Source: Myxococcales bacterium (lineage in GTDB: Bacteria > Myxococcota_A > Polyangia > Nannocystales > Nannocystaceae). From it: DNA of 5,227 nucleotides. The stretch covers positions 1,697 through 6,923 of the forward strand of contig JAGQIT010000762.1 of NCBI GenBank assembly GCA_020431135.1, given 5' to 3'. The stretch's first letter is position 1. The number at the start of each line of letters is the position of its first letter. The position numbers were made by a program, and so were the translations under genes. Positions 1 through 5,227 of this stretch are shown piece after piece. Below the pieces are notes generated by a model that worked only from the letters and a program-made list of their open reading frames with translations, made no database searches and was not told the DNA's origin.

Positions 1-149
1 TCTACGACGCCGTCGGCATCCGCCTCGACACCCTGCCCTTCTCGCCGCCGAAGGTCCTCGCGGCCATCGAGGAGCGGCGCCGCCGCGAAGAGGCCGGCGA
101 GCTCGCGCCGCACAAGGCGGACCGCCGCGACGCCCGGAGGAGCGCCTGA
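1..149 (+). CDS. hcrA: C-terminal end of a xanthine dehydrogenase-family molybdopterin-binding subunit (probable 4-hydroxybenzoyl-CoA reductase alpha subunit), 5' end outside the window
   Basis: Only the last 48 codons are present, read in the frame starting at base 3 and ending at TGA 147-149. The segment YDAVGIRLDTLPFSPPKVL is the typical end of the large Mo-cofactor subunit of the xanthine oxidase family, where 'GxRxxxLPxxPxKVL' closes the last domain. It is followed by a short, strongly charged tail rich in Arg and Glu. The catalytic and cofactor residues lie upstream and cannot be seen. In this family the subunit holds the molybdopterin cytosine dinucleotide cofactor and the substrate pocket and works in the cytoplasm with FAD and 2Fe-2S subunits. 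The stop overlaps the next start by one base, so the two genes are almost certainly co-transcribed and translationally coupled. The name hcrA is inferred from the HcrB-type partner; other aromatic or purine substrates cannot be excluded from this fragment. Confidence 0.75.
   Translation, partial: YDAVGIRLDTLPFSPPKVLAAIEERRRREEAGELAPHKADRRDARRSA
136..142 (+). promoter_or_regulatory. Shine-Dalgarno site of the FAD-subunit gene
   Basis: GGAGGAG lies inside the last codons of the upstream gene, 6 bases before ATG 149-151. It is a strong match to the anti-Shine-Dalgarno sequence and supports this start codon, which overlaps the upstream TGA by one base. Confidence 0.8.
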
Positions 150-1159
150 TGCTTCGTCTCCCGCAATTCCAAGTCGCCGCCCCCGAGACCCTCGAGGAGG
201 TCGTCGAGGCCCTCAGGGCGACCCCCGACGCCCGCCTCATCGCCGGCGGCACCGACATCCTCCCGAACCTCAAGCACAAGCTCGAGGCGCCGCCGCGGCT
301 GATCACCCTCGGCCGGGTCAAGGCGCTGCGCGGGATCACGCGCGACGACGCGGCCGGCGTCCTGCGGATCGGCGCCGGCGTCCGCCTGGCGACGATCGCC
401 AGCGACCCGACGGTGGGAGCGCTCTTCCCGAGCCTCGCCAAGTCGGCGGGCCTCGTCGCCAGCCCGACGATCCGCAACATGGCGACGATCGGCGGCAACG
501 TGAACCTCGACGTCCGCTGCCGCTACGTCAACCAGACCGACTTCTGGCGCGAGGGGATCGGCGGCGGCTGCCTGAAGAGCGAGGGCGACGTCTGCCACGT
601 CGTCCCCAAGGGGCGCAACTGCGTCGCGGCCATGAGCTCCGACAACGTCCCCGTGCTGATCTCGCTCGACGCCAGCCTCCTCCTCGTCGGCCCGAGCGGC
701 GAGCGCGAGGTGGCGATGGCCGACTACTACCGCGCCGACGGCACCAACCACACCAAGGCCGAGCCCGGTGAGCTGACCGCGGAGGTCCGGATCCCGCTGC
801 CGAAGGGCCCGCGCAAGACGGACTACGTGAAGTGGGCGGTGCGCAAGAGCATCGACTTCCCGCTCGTGAGCGTCGCCCTGCGCGTCGATCTCGACGGCGA
901 GGGCGCGGAGGCCCCGAGCGAAGCCAAGATCACCGACGTCCGCGTGGTCGTCGGCGTCCTCGGAGCCAGGCCGCGCGAGGTCAAGAAGCTCGACGGGGCG
1001 CTCGGCCGCACGCTCGCCGACCCCGAGGTCGCGGCGCTCGTCTCCGAGGCAGCCTTCAAGCAGTGCAAGCCGCTGCCGAACGTGCCCTACGACCCCGCCT
1101 ACCGCCGGCAGATGATCCGCGTCTACACCCGGCGCGCGCTCGCGGCCATGGCCTCGTAG
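149..1159 (+). CDS. hcrB: 4-hydroxybenzoyl-CoA reductase-type FAD-binding subunit with the extra 4Fe-4S loop (beta subunit)
   Basis: This 336-residue protein is the FAD-binding subunit of a xanthine dehydrogenase-family enzyme. The N-terminal FAD domain shows AGGTDILPNLK (residues 32-42) and TIRNMATIGGN (107-117), the two flavin-binding signatures of the family. A CO dehydrogenase flavoprotein-type C-terminal domain follows from about residue 225. Between the second signature and the next strand is an insertion with cysteines at 124, 141, 149 and 158 (spacing C-x16-C-x7-C-x8-C). Such a loop is known in HcrB of Thauera aromatica, where it binds an additional 4Fe-4S cluster that ordinary xanthine dehydrogenases lack. 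The known enzyme reductively removes the phenolic hydroxyl of 4-hydroxybenzoyl-CoA to give benzoyl-CoA, with electrons from ferredoxin entering through this cluster. The start is fixed by GGAGGAG and the one-base overlap with the Mo subunit. As I recall, Thauera has the order hcrCAB; Mo subunit before FAD subunit here fits that. The class is secure; the actual substrate is inferred. Confidence 0.9.
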   Translation: MLRLPQFQVAAPETLEEVVEALRATPDARLIAGGTDILPNLKHKLEAPPRLITLGRVKALRGITRDDAAGVLRIGAGVRLATIASDPTVGALFPSLAKSAGLVASPTIRNMATIGGNVNLDVRCRYVNQTDFWREGIGGGCLKSEGDVCHVVPKGRNCVAAMSSDNVPVLISLDASLLLVGPSGEREVAMADYYRADGTNHTKAEPGELTAEVRIPLPKGPRKTDYVKWAVRKSIDFPLVSVALRVDLDGEGAEAPSEAKITDVRVVVGVLGARPREVKKLDGALGRTLADPEVAALVSEAAFKQCKPLPNVPYDPAYRRQMIRVYTRRALAAMAS

Positions 1160-1216
1160 GTGCGACCCGCGGCGCGACGGATCCGGAATGCGGGGCCGCG
1201 GCGGTGTCCTATCACC

Positions 1217-1924
1217 GTGCGCCCGCTCTCCGCCTCCCCCGTCGCCCTCGCGCTCCTCCTCGCCCCGCTCGCCTGCGGACCGATGAAGGGCGTCGGCGAC
1301 AGCGACAGCGACGGGACGTCGTCCTCATCGTCCTCGTCCTCCTCGACCTCGTCCTCGTCCTCGTCCTCATCCTCGTCCTCGACCTCGTCGTCGACGACCG
1401 CGACCGACACGACGACCGGCGACGAGACCACCGGCCTCGCCGAGTGCCCGTGGTACTGGCCCGAGAACCTAGACAGCGACTTCTGCCCGCCGGTGGCGCT
1501 CGAGAACGCGAGCATCACCGGCGAGACCCCCTACGGGCCGCTCGACCTCCGCTACGCCCGCTTCGGCCTCCAGGAGTGCGCGTGGCCGTGCCCCGAGGCC
1601 TACCAGGGGCGGCTGCTCCTCTACGCGACGCCGACCGAGGACAAGCCCACGTCGCCCGACGGCGACTTCCTCGAATTTGTCCGGATCAACGACGAGCTTC
1701 CCGAGGTCAAGGACGGGCGGATCGGCGGCGAGACCTTCGACAACCAGCCCGTGACCCTCGAGATCACCCTGCCGAGCATGGAGGAGACGACGCCGCCGCT
1801 CGACGAGAACGCGCCGCCGCTGGCCACCGGGACCCTCGAGATCCTCGGCGACGGTTGGAAGGTCAGCGGGACGTTCACGGCGCCGCTGTGCACCCACCTC
1901 AACTGGAGCTACGCCTGCGAGTAG
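1217..1924 (+). CDS. Secreted lipoprotein with Ser/Thr-rich linker and six-cysteine C-terminal domain, function unknown
   Basis: I do not recognise a named family. With the GTG at 1217 the product has 235 residues: a short n-region (VRPLSASP), a hydrophobic core (VALALLLAPLA) and a cysteine at residue 20 (codon 1274-1276), the expected lipidation site. The lipobox PLAC has proline where Leu or Val is usual at -3, so it is non-canonical. Gly at +2 gives no inner-membrane retention signal, so an outer-membrane or surface position is likely. Residues 35-59 are almost only serine with a few threonines, continuing into a Thr/Asp stretch ending TTGDETTG, a disordered linker typical of Nannocystaceae lipoproteins. 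The remaining ~160 residues look beta-rich and contain six cysteines (77, 90, 121, 125, 225, 234), enough for three disulfides. An upstream GTG at 1160, directly after the hcrB stop, is also in frame but would put 19 Arg-rich residues before the signal peptide. Neither start has a clear ribosome site. No functional tie to the reductase is evident. Confidence 0.75.
   Translation: MRPLSASPVALALLLAPLACGPMKGVGDSDSDGTSSSSSSSSSTSSSSSSSSSSSTSSSTTATDTTTGDETTGLAECPWYWPENLDSDFCPPVALENASITGETPYGPLDLRYARFGLQECAWPCPEAYQGRLLLYATPTEDKPTSPDGDFLEFVRINDELPEVKDGRIGGETFDNQPVTLEITLPSMEETTPPLDENAPPLATGTLEILGDGWKVSGTFTAPLCTHLNWSYACE
1319..1393 (+). repeat. TCG/TCC serine-codon microsatellite
   Basis: Twenty-five codons in a row: 23 serine codons (TCG, TCC and two TCA) interrupted by two ACC threonine codons, in runs of 9, 11 and 3. 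Much of it is a hexamer repeat of TCGTCC, with near-copies of the same block on both sides of the first ACC. Slippage by a whole unit keeps the reading frame, so the linker length can change without breaking the lipoprotein gene. Confidence 0.9.
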
Positions 1925-1929
1925 GCGAC

Positions 1930-1944
1930 GCGCCGCCTCGGCGC
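1930..1944. terminator. GC hairpin between convergent genes, possible terminator (first of two)
   Basis: GCGCCG-CCT-CGGCGC forms a perfect 6-bp all-GC stem with a 3-base loop, starting 6 bases after the lipoprotein stop. There is no T-run on either side, so it is not a textbook intrinsic terminator. Its position between converging genes suggests a transcription-end role, but stems of this size occur by chance in DNA this GC-rich. Confidence 0.35.
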
Positions 1945-1956
1945 ACCGTGTCGACC

Positions 1957-1975
1957 CGACGGGACCCCGCCGTCG
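1957..1975. terminator. Hairpin between convergent genes, possible terminator (second of two)
   Basis: CGACGG-GACCCCG-CCGTCG forms a perfect 6-bp stem with a 7-base loop. It ends one base short of the phosphoesterase stop codon on the opposite strand, so it would lie just past the end of that gene's coding region. No T-run follows in either direction. Together with the neighbouring hairpin it may act as a bidirectional end point. Confidence 0.35.
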
Positions 1976-1976
1976 C

Positions 1977-2792
1977 TCAGCCCGCGCGCCCGAGGACGAT
2001 CACCCGCCCGTCAGCGTTGAGCACCTGCGCCGCGCCGAGCTCAGCGAGCGGATGTCGCCAGTGGACGTGGCCGCAGATCGCCGTGACGCGCTTGCCGTGG
2101 AGGAGCTCGCGCAGGCGATCGTTGCCGCGCTGGCGCTCGCCGCCCGACGGACCCTCGTGGAGAACGACGAGGTCTGGGCGCCCCGCGAGGCTGTCGCGGA
2201 CCGCCGCGACGAAGGCGTCCGCCGGCCGCCGGTTGGGCTTGCGCTTGTTGCCCGTGATCCCGCTGACGCCGGCGATCCGCAGCCCGTCGACGTGGACGCG
2301 ATCGCCGTCGAGGACGTGGATCCCCTCCTCCGCGCGCAGGCCCGCGAGGCCCTCGTCGCCGCCGAAGAGGTCGTGGTTGCCGGCGACGCCGGCGACCCAG
2401 CGGACGCCGCTGCGACGGAGCGCGCGCCAGACCGATCGGACATCCCCGGTCGCGCCCATCTTGGCGGCGTCGGGGGCGGCGAAGAGGTCGCCCGCGAGGA
2501 TGACCCCCGCGCGGGCGAGCGGCGGGATCAGCTCGAGCTCGCTGAGGGCCAGGAGCTCGTCCGCGACCGCCTCGCCGACGAGGCGCAGCGGCGCGTCCGC
2601 GTCCGTCCCAGGAGAGGGCAGCGCCCGCCCCTGGAGATCGCCGGTGACGATCAGCGCGTCGAGCTCCGCCGGCAGCCCCTCGACCGCGCCGCGGAGGAAG
2701 GGGAGCGAGCGCCGCTTCGTGCCGCCGCCGGGCGCCGCGTCGAGGAACTCGAGGGCGTGGATCGGCGCGTCATCGAGGGCCGCGATGCGCAT
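1977..2792 (-). CDS. Calcineurin-like metallophosphoesterase
   Basis: The 271-residue cytoplasmic protein (no signal peptide or membrane segment) shows the ordered metal-binding motifs of the superfamily: GDLQGR (residues 51-56), AGDLF (100-104), GNHD (138-141), LHEGP (211-215) and GHVHW (241-245). These supply the Asp, Asn and His ligands for two metal ions that activate water to hydrolyse a phosphate ester. The first motif is unusual: the common D-x-H is replaced by D-x-Q within a GDxxG context, and about 45 residues (beginning MRIAALDDAPIHALEF) precede it. The substrate cannot be told; nucleotide, phosphodiester or phosphoprotein hydrolysis are all possible. I chose ATG 2790-2792 because a TTG at 2826-2828, also in frame, coincides with the -35 box of a good promoter whose expected start site falls on this ATG. 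It lies 78 bases after the kinase relic on the same strand and converges with the lipoprotein gene. Being next to a kinase remnant suggests, but does not show, a phospho-signalling role. Confidence 0.85.
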   Translation of the reverse strand: MRIAALDDAPIHALEFLDAAPGGGTKRRSLPFLRGAVEGLPAELDALIVTGDLQGRALPSPGTDADAPLRLVGEAVADELLALSELELIPPLARAGVILAGDLFAAPDAAKMGATGDVRSVWRALRRSGVRWVAGVAGNHDLFGGDEGLAGLRAEEGIHVLDGDRVHVDGLRIAGVSGITGNKRKPNRRPADAFVAAVRDSLAGRPDLVVLHEGPSGGERQRGNDRLRELLHGKRVTAICGHVHWRHPLAELGAAQVLNADGRVIVLGRAG

Positions 2793-2798
2793 CCGCCG

Positions 2799-2828
2799 AG
2801 TATCCGCTGGCGGCCGAAGCCGTGACAA
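2799..2828 (-). promoter_or_regulatory. Sigma70-type promoter of the metallophosphoesterase gene, leaderless geometry
   Basis: On the minus strand TTGTCA (2828-2823, five of six bases matching TTGACA) is followed after 18 bases by GATACT (2804-2799, with the key A, T and last T of TATAAT in place). Seven bases after the -10 box is the A of ATG 2792, so transcription should begin at or next to the start codon. No Shine-Dalgarno sequence precedes the ATG, which agrees with a leaderless mRNA. Confidence 0.6.
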
Positions 2829-2870
2829 GACCGCGACCTCGCGGCGCGCAGCCCCGCGCGCGGAGGGCCG

Positions 2871-3697
2871 CTAGCCCAGCGCCGAGCGCAGCTGCGCCGC
2901 CACCTCACGCGCGCTCGCCCAGCGCTGCGAGGGATCGGTCGCCATGCCCCTCCGCAGCAACCGCTGGACGCCCTCGGGGACGCGACCCGCGTCGGCGGGC
3001 GCCTCGATGTCACCGTCTACGACGCGCCGAAGACGGTGAGCACGGACGGCGCCGCGAAGGGCCACTGACCGAAGAGCGCGTACCAGAGGAGCGCGCACAG
3101 GCCGAACTGATCGCTGCGGTGATCAAACGCCTGGCCCAGGATCCGCTCCGGCGACGTCGTCCTCCACGCGCCGAAGAGCTGCGCGCTCGCGCCAGCGGGC
3201 GGCTCCCCGACGTCGAGACCGCGGAGCTTCGCGTCGCCGTCGTCCGTGACGAGCACGACCCCCAGGTCGAGGTCGCAGTGGAGCAGCCCGCGGTCGTGGG
3301 CCGCGGCGAGCCCCTCCGCGACGCCGACAAAGAGCCCCGTCGCCCGCCGCCAGTCGGGCTCGTGCTCGTGCCCGACGAGCCAGTCGCCCAGGCTCCGGCC
3401 CGCGACGTACTCCATGGCGACGAACGTCCAACCGCGCCAACGCCCGCAGCCATGCACACGGACAAGGTTCGGATGCGCGACGGTAGCCACAGCCCGCACG
3501 CGCTCCTCAAGAGACGCCCACCCCGCCTCGTCCGTGGTCCAGTAGGTGCGCTGATTGATGAGCCTGAGCGCGACGCGGCCGTCGCCGCTCGGCTCGCGGG
3601 CGAGGACGACGATCGACACGGCCCCGCGGCCGAGCTCGCGTTCGACGATGTAGCCGCCGATGCGGTCCCCGGGGCGCGGCACACGTAGCTCTGTCAC
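2871..3697 (-). pseudogene. Frameshifted Ser/Thr protein kinase domain with degenerate catalytic residues (pseudokinase relic)
   Basis: A GTG start at 3697 opens 226 codons ending at TAG 3019-3017. The missing end of the domain, from LRRVVDGDIEAP to ATDPSQRWAS, continues in another frame from about 3032 to TAG 2873-2871. One extra base within GTCTTC (3034-3029) would join them into ~275 residues, exactly one kinase domain with no receptor or TPR extension. The fold is clear: Gly-loop LGRGAVS (22-28), HPNLVRVHG (75-83), FVAMEYV (92-98), SPE for APE (182-184), DHRSDQFGL (192-200). Catalytic residues are lost: the VAxK lysine is Arg45, the HRDxKxxN loop is HCDLDLGV (140-147; Asp142 kept, Lys and Asn gone), and DFG is replaced by GLD (160-162). 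Phosphotransfer is therefore unlikely even without the frameshift. The gene begins 72 bases after the TPR gene on the same strand and may be co-transcribed. A sequencing error could explain the frameshift but not the lost residues. If translated as it stands, the product lacks the last helices. Confidence 0.8.
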
Positions 3698-3769
3698 GGT
3701 GTCACGTCACCCTCGGGGTCCACACGAGCACAGGCTAGCAGCTCGCGTCGGGGGCCCCTCGCGCGGGCG

Positions 3770-5227
3770 CTAGCCCGGCGGCGCGAGACCGTTCTCCGCG
3801 AGCCAGGCGTCGAGCTTCTCGACCTCGCCGGGGATCTCCGAGAAGGCCGCGCGCTCCGCCATGATCATCGCCTTCGCAGCCGGGCGGTCGCGGCCCGCGA
3901 GCCACATCGCCTGGCCGAGGCGGAGGCGGGCCTCGGCGGCGAGGAGCGGGCTCAGGCCCTCGCGCGAGCGGATCTCGACCGCGCGGCGAGCGAGGTCGAT
4001 GGCCTCCTCGGGGCGCCCCGCGAGGGTCAGGGCCGTGACCTCCTCGATCAGCGCGAAGGCGACGTCCGGGTGGTCTCCTCCCGAGGTCCCCTCGTAGATC
4101 GCCCGGGCCTCGGCGGCGATCCGCGCGGCCTCCGCGAGCTCGCCGCGCTGGCGGGCGACGCTCGCCTGGTCGAGGAGGTTGGTCGCCACCGCCGGGTGCT
4201 CGCGCCCGTGGGCCGCGACGAGGATCGCCTCCGCCTCCTTCATCGCCGCCATCGCGCCGTCGAGGTCGCCGAGCTTGGCCTGGGTGTAGGCGAGGTTGTC
4301 CAGGGTCGCGGCGACGGCCGGGTGGTGCTCGCCGAGCTGCTCGCGGCGGATCGCCAGCGCCCGCTCGTAGGCGGTCACGGCCTCGTCGAGCCGGCGGACC
4401 TCGTCGAGGGTCGCGCCGAGGTTGTTGAGCGAGTCAGCGATGTCGGGGTGGCTGTCGCCGTAGACCCGCTCGAAGATCGCCAGGGCGTCCGTGAAGGCCT
4501 TCGCCGCGTCGTCGAAGCGCTCGAGCTTGTAGTACAGGTCGCCGAGCTGGAACGTCATCTCGTACGCGTACTTCGTGTCCCCGAAGAGCCCGAGGTAGTC
4601 CTCGTACATCGTGCGCGCGTAGCCGTAGGTCTCGTCGTTCCTCGTCTTCTTCGCCTCGCGGTTCCAGATCTGGGCGAGGCGCCGCATGGTCGTCTCCGCG
4701 AGCACGCGCGCCTCCTCGAGGTGCTCCTTGGCCTTCTCGTCGGCGCCGGCCTTGGCCTGCGTCTCGCGGTACAGCTCGACGAGCTTGCGGGTCTCGTTGA
4801 TGACCTTCTTCTTGTCGCCGCCGCGGGCGGTGAGGTCGACCACCCGGCCCTGGTAGAACGGGTTCTTGGTGTACCCGGACCGCCCGCCGATCAGCTGGCG
4901 GTACAGCGCGGCCGACTCGCTGAAGTAGCCCTCGTCGAACCACAGGCCCGCGAGCTGCTCGAGCAGCGTCAGGCACTTCTCGCTCTTGCAGTCGTCCTCG
5001 CCGAGGAGGTCCGCGAAGACGAACTTGGCGCGCTTGTCGTCGCCCACGTGCGAGTAGGTCCGCACGAAGTCCTTCTGCGCCTCGCGCCCGAGCGCGATCT
5101 TGTTCTCGCCGGAGAGCTCCTCGGCGAGCTCGGAGTAGAAGACCGTCGCCTTGAACTTGCGCAAGGCTTCCTGCCACTCCGACATGTTGTAGTAGCACCA
5201 GGCCTGCTTGTAGAGCGCGAAGCCGTA
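3770..5227 (-). CDS. Tetratricopeptide-repeat protein, N-terminus outside the window
   Basis: 485 residues are visible and the frame stays open to the window edge. The 14 codons before the Met at 5185 read YGFALYKQAWCYYN, itself a TPR helix, so that Met is internal. Two parts can be separated (numbering from that Met). Residues 1 to about 230 are degenerate helical repeats, including LWFDEGYFSESAALYRQLI (81-99) and FQLGDLYYKLERFDDAAKAF (212-231). They resemble myxobacterial TPR proteins, some of which I recall as linked to gliding or envelope complexes. From about 235 to the end are kinesin-light-chain-type TPRs, with HP at 246, 288, 330 and 372, exactly 42 residues apart. The array ends in a capping segment (LLAAEARLRLGQAMWLAGRDR, then a WLAENG tail) like the end of kinase-linked TPRs in Nannocystaceae. 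Such proteins are protein-binding scaffolds; no catalytic motif is present. The signal peptide, if any, is out of view, so the compartment is unknown. Four extra cysteines or so are scattered without a metal motif. The kinase relic follows 72 bases downstream. Confidence 0.85.
   Translation of the reverse strand, partial: YGFALYKQAWCYYNMSEWQEALRKFKATVFYSELAEELSGENKIALGREAQKDFVRTYSHVGDDKRAKFVFADLLGEDDCKSEKCLTLLEQLAGLWFDEGYFSESAALYRQLIGGRSGYTKNPFYQGRVVDLTARGGDKKKVINETRKLVELYRETQAKAGADEKAKEHLEEARVLAETTMRRLAQIWNREAKKTRNDETYGYARTMYEDYLGLFGDTKYAYEMTFQLGDLYYKLERFDDAAKAFTDALAIFERVYGDSHPDIADSLNNLGATLDEVRRLDEAVTAYERALAIRREQLGEHHPAVAATLDNLAYTQAKLGDLDGAMAAMKEAEAILVAAHGREHPAVATNLLDQASVARQRGELAEAARIAAEARAIYEGTSGGDHPDVAFALIEEVTALTLAGRPEEAIDLARRAVEIRSREGLSPLLAAEARLRLGQAMWLAGRDRPAAKAMIMAERAAFSEIPGEVEKLDAWLAENGLAPPG
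3947..4450 (-). repeat. Four 42-residue TPR units within the TPR gene
   Basis: Four consecutive 126-bp units each begin with an HP dipeptide (HPDIADSLNNLG, HPAVAATLDNLA, HPAVATNLLDQA, HPDVAFALIEEV). The repeat is visible at protein level; the DNA copies have diverged, so this is an old duplication. A fifth, shorter unit follows with SPLLAAEARLRLG and lacks the exact spacing. Confidence 0.8.

Noticed and set aside
1387..1398. Perfect 12-bp palindrome GTCGTCGACGAC
   Set aside because: It arises from Ser/Thr codon use at the edge of the microsatellite inside a coding region and has no regulatory context.
1123..1518. A minus-strand frame with a long Asp/Glu run
   Set aside because: The acidic run is the reverse complement of the serine microsatellite of the lipoprotein, and the frame crosses the ends of two genes with no start signal.
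2052..2825. A 257-codon frame on the + strand antisense to the phosphoesterase
   Set aside because: The opposite strand has five ordered metallophosphoesterase motifs; this frame has only repetitive charged residues and no recognisable domain.
832..2874. A 680-codon open frame on the + strand
   Set aside because: It overlaps hcrB, the lipoprotein and the phosphoesterase in other frames. Its translation is low-complexity Arg/Pro/Ala, typical of stop-free antisense or off-frame reading in GC-rich DNA.
3017..3040. Programmed -1 frameshifting in the kinase gene
   Set aside because: No X-XXY-YYZ slippery heptamer or convincing downstream structure is seen; a simple one-base deletion explains the sequence.
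3751..3776. GGGGCCCC palindrome and a CGGGC-GCTA-GCCCG stem (3764-3777) near the TPR gene stop, considered as a terminator
   Set aside because: Stems are short, there is no T-run, and the second overlaps the stop codon; this is ordinary for GC-rich DNA.
5183..5185. ATG as the start of the TPR protein
   Set aside because: The codons upstream to the window edge continue a TPR helix (ALYKQAWCYYN) without a stop or ribosome site.
4434..5198. A second minus-strand frame inside the TPR gene
   Set aside because: It reads as Arg/Gly-rich low-complexity sequence in an alternative frame, while the other frame gives clear TPR helices.
1..5227. CRISPR array, tRNA or rRNA gene, insertion sequence, phage or anti-phage defence system
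   Set aside because: I found no regularly spaced DNA repeats, RNA-gene motifs, transposase motifs, terminal inverted repeats or defence-associated domains; the kinase-TPR pair alone is not evidence for one.

Overview
The window is very GC-rich (roughly 70% by eye) and looks chromosomal. It most likely comes from a myxobacterium close to the Nannocystaceae. Three things point there: a lipoprotein with a long Ser/Thr linker ending in TTGDETTG, a kinase domain of the large myxobacterial Ser/Thr kinase-TPR family, and a long TPR protein of myxobacterial type. No 16S rRNA or other marker gene is present, so the placement is an inference.

Layout. On the + strand, 1-1159 is the end of a molybdenum hydroxylase operon: the last 48 codons of a Mo-cofactor subunit overlap by one base with a complete FAD subunit. 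That FAD subunit carries the four-cysteine loop that defines 4-hydroxybenzoyl-CoA reductase (HcrB). A secreted lipoprotein of unknown function follows at 1217-1924. It has a 25-residue Ser/Thr tract encoded by a TCG/TCC microsatellite and a six-cysteine C-terminal domain. Two short hairpins lie in the 52-bp gap where the + strand genes meet the - strand genes.

On the - strand, read right to left, 5227-3770 is a TPR protein cut by the window edge, with its start outside. A frameshifted, catalytically degenerate Ser/Thr kinase domain follows (3697-2871), then a calcineurin-like metallophosphoesterase (2792-1977). The phosphoesterase has its own good sigma70-type promoter, placed so that its mRNA should be leaderless.

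How the genes relate. The two Hcr-type genes are parts of one enzyme. The TPR gene and the kinase relic are probably connected: the C-terminal TPR array is of the type usually fused behind kinase domains of this family, yet here it sits in the upstream gene behind a different N-terminal TPR region, and the kinase domain stands alone. This suggests an old rearrangement followed by loss of catalysis and a one-base frameshift. The lipoprotein and the phosphoesterase show no clear functional link to their neighbours. I see no tRNA, rRNA, CRISPR array, insertion sequence, phage gene or defence system, and no non-coding stretch longer than 300 bases.
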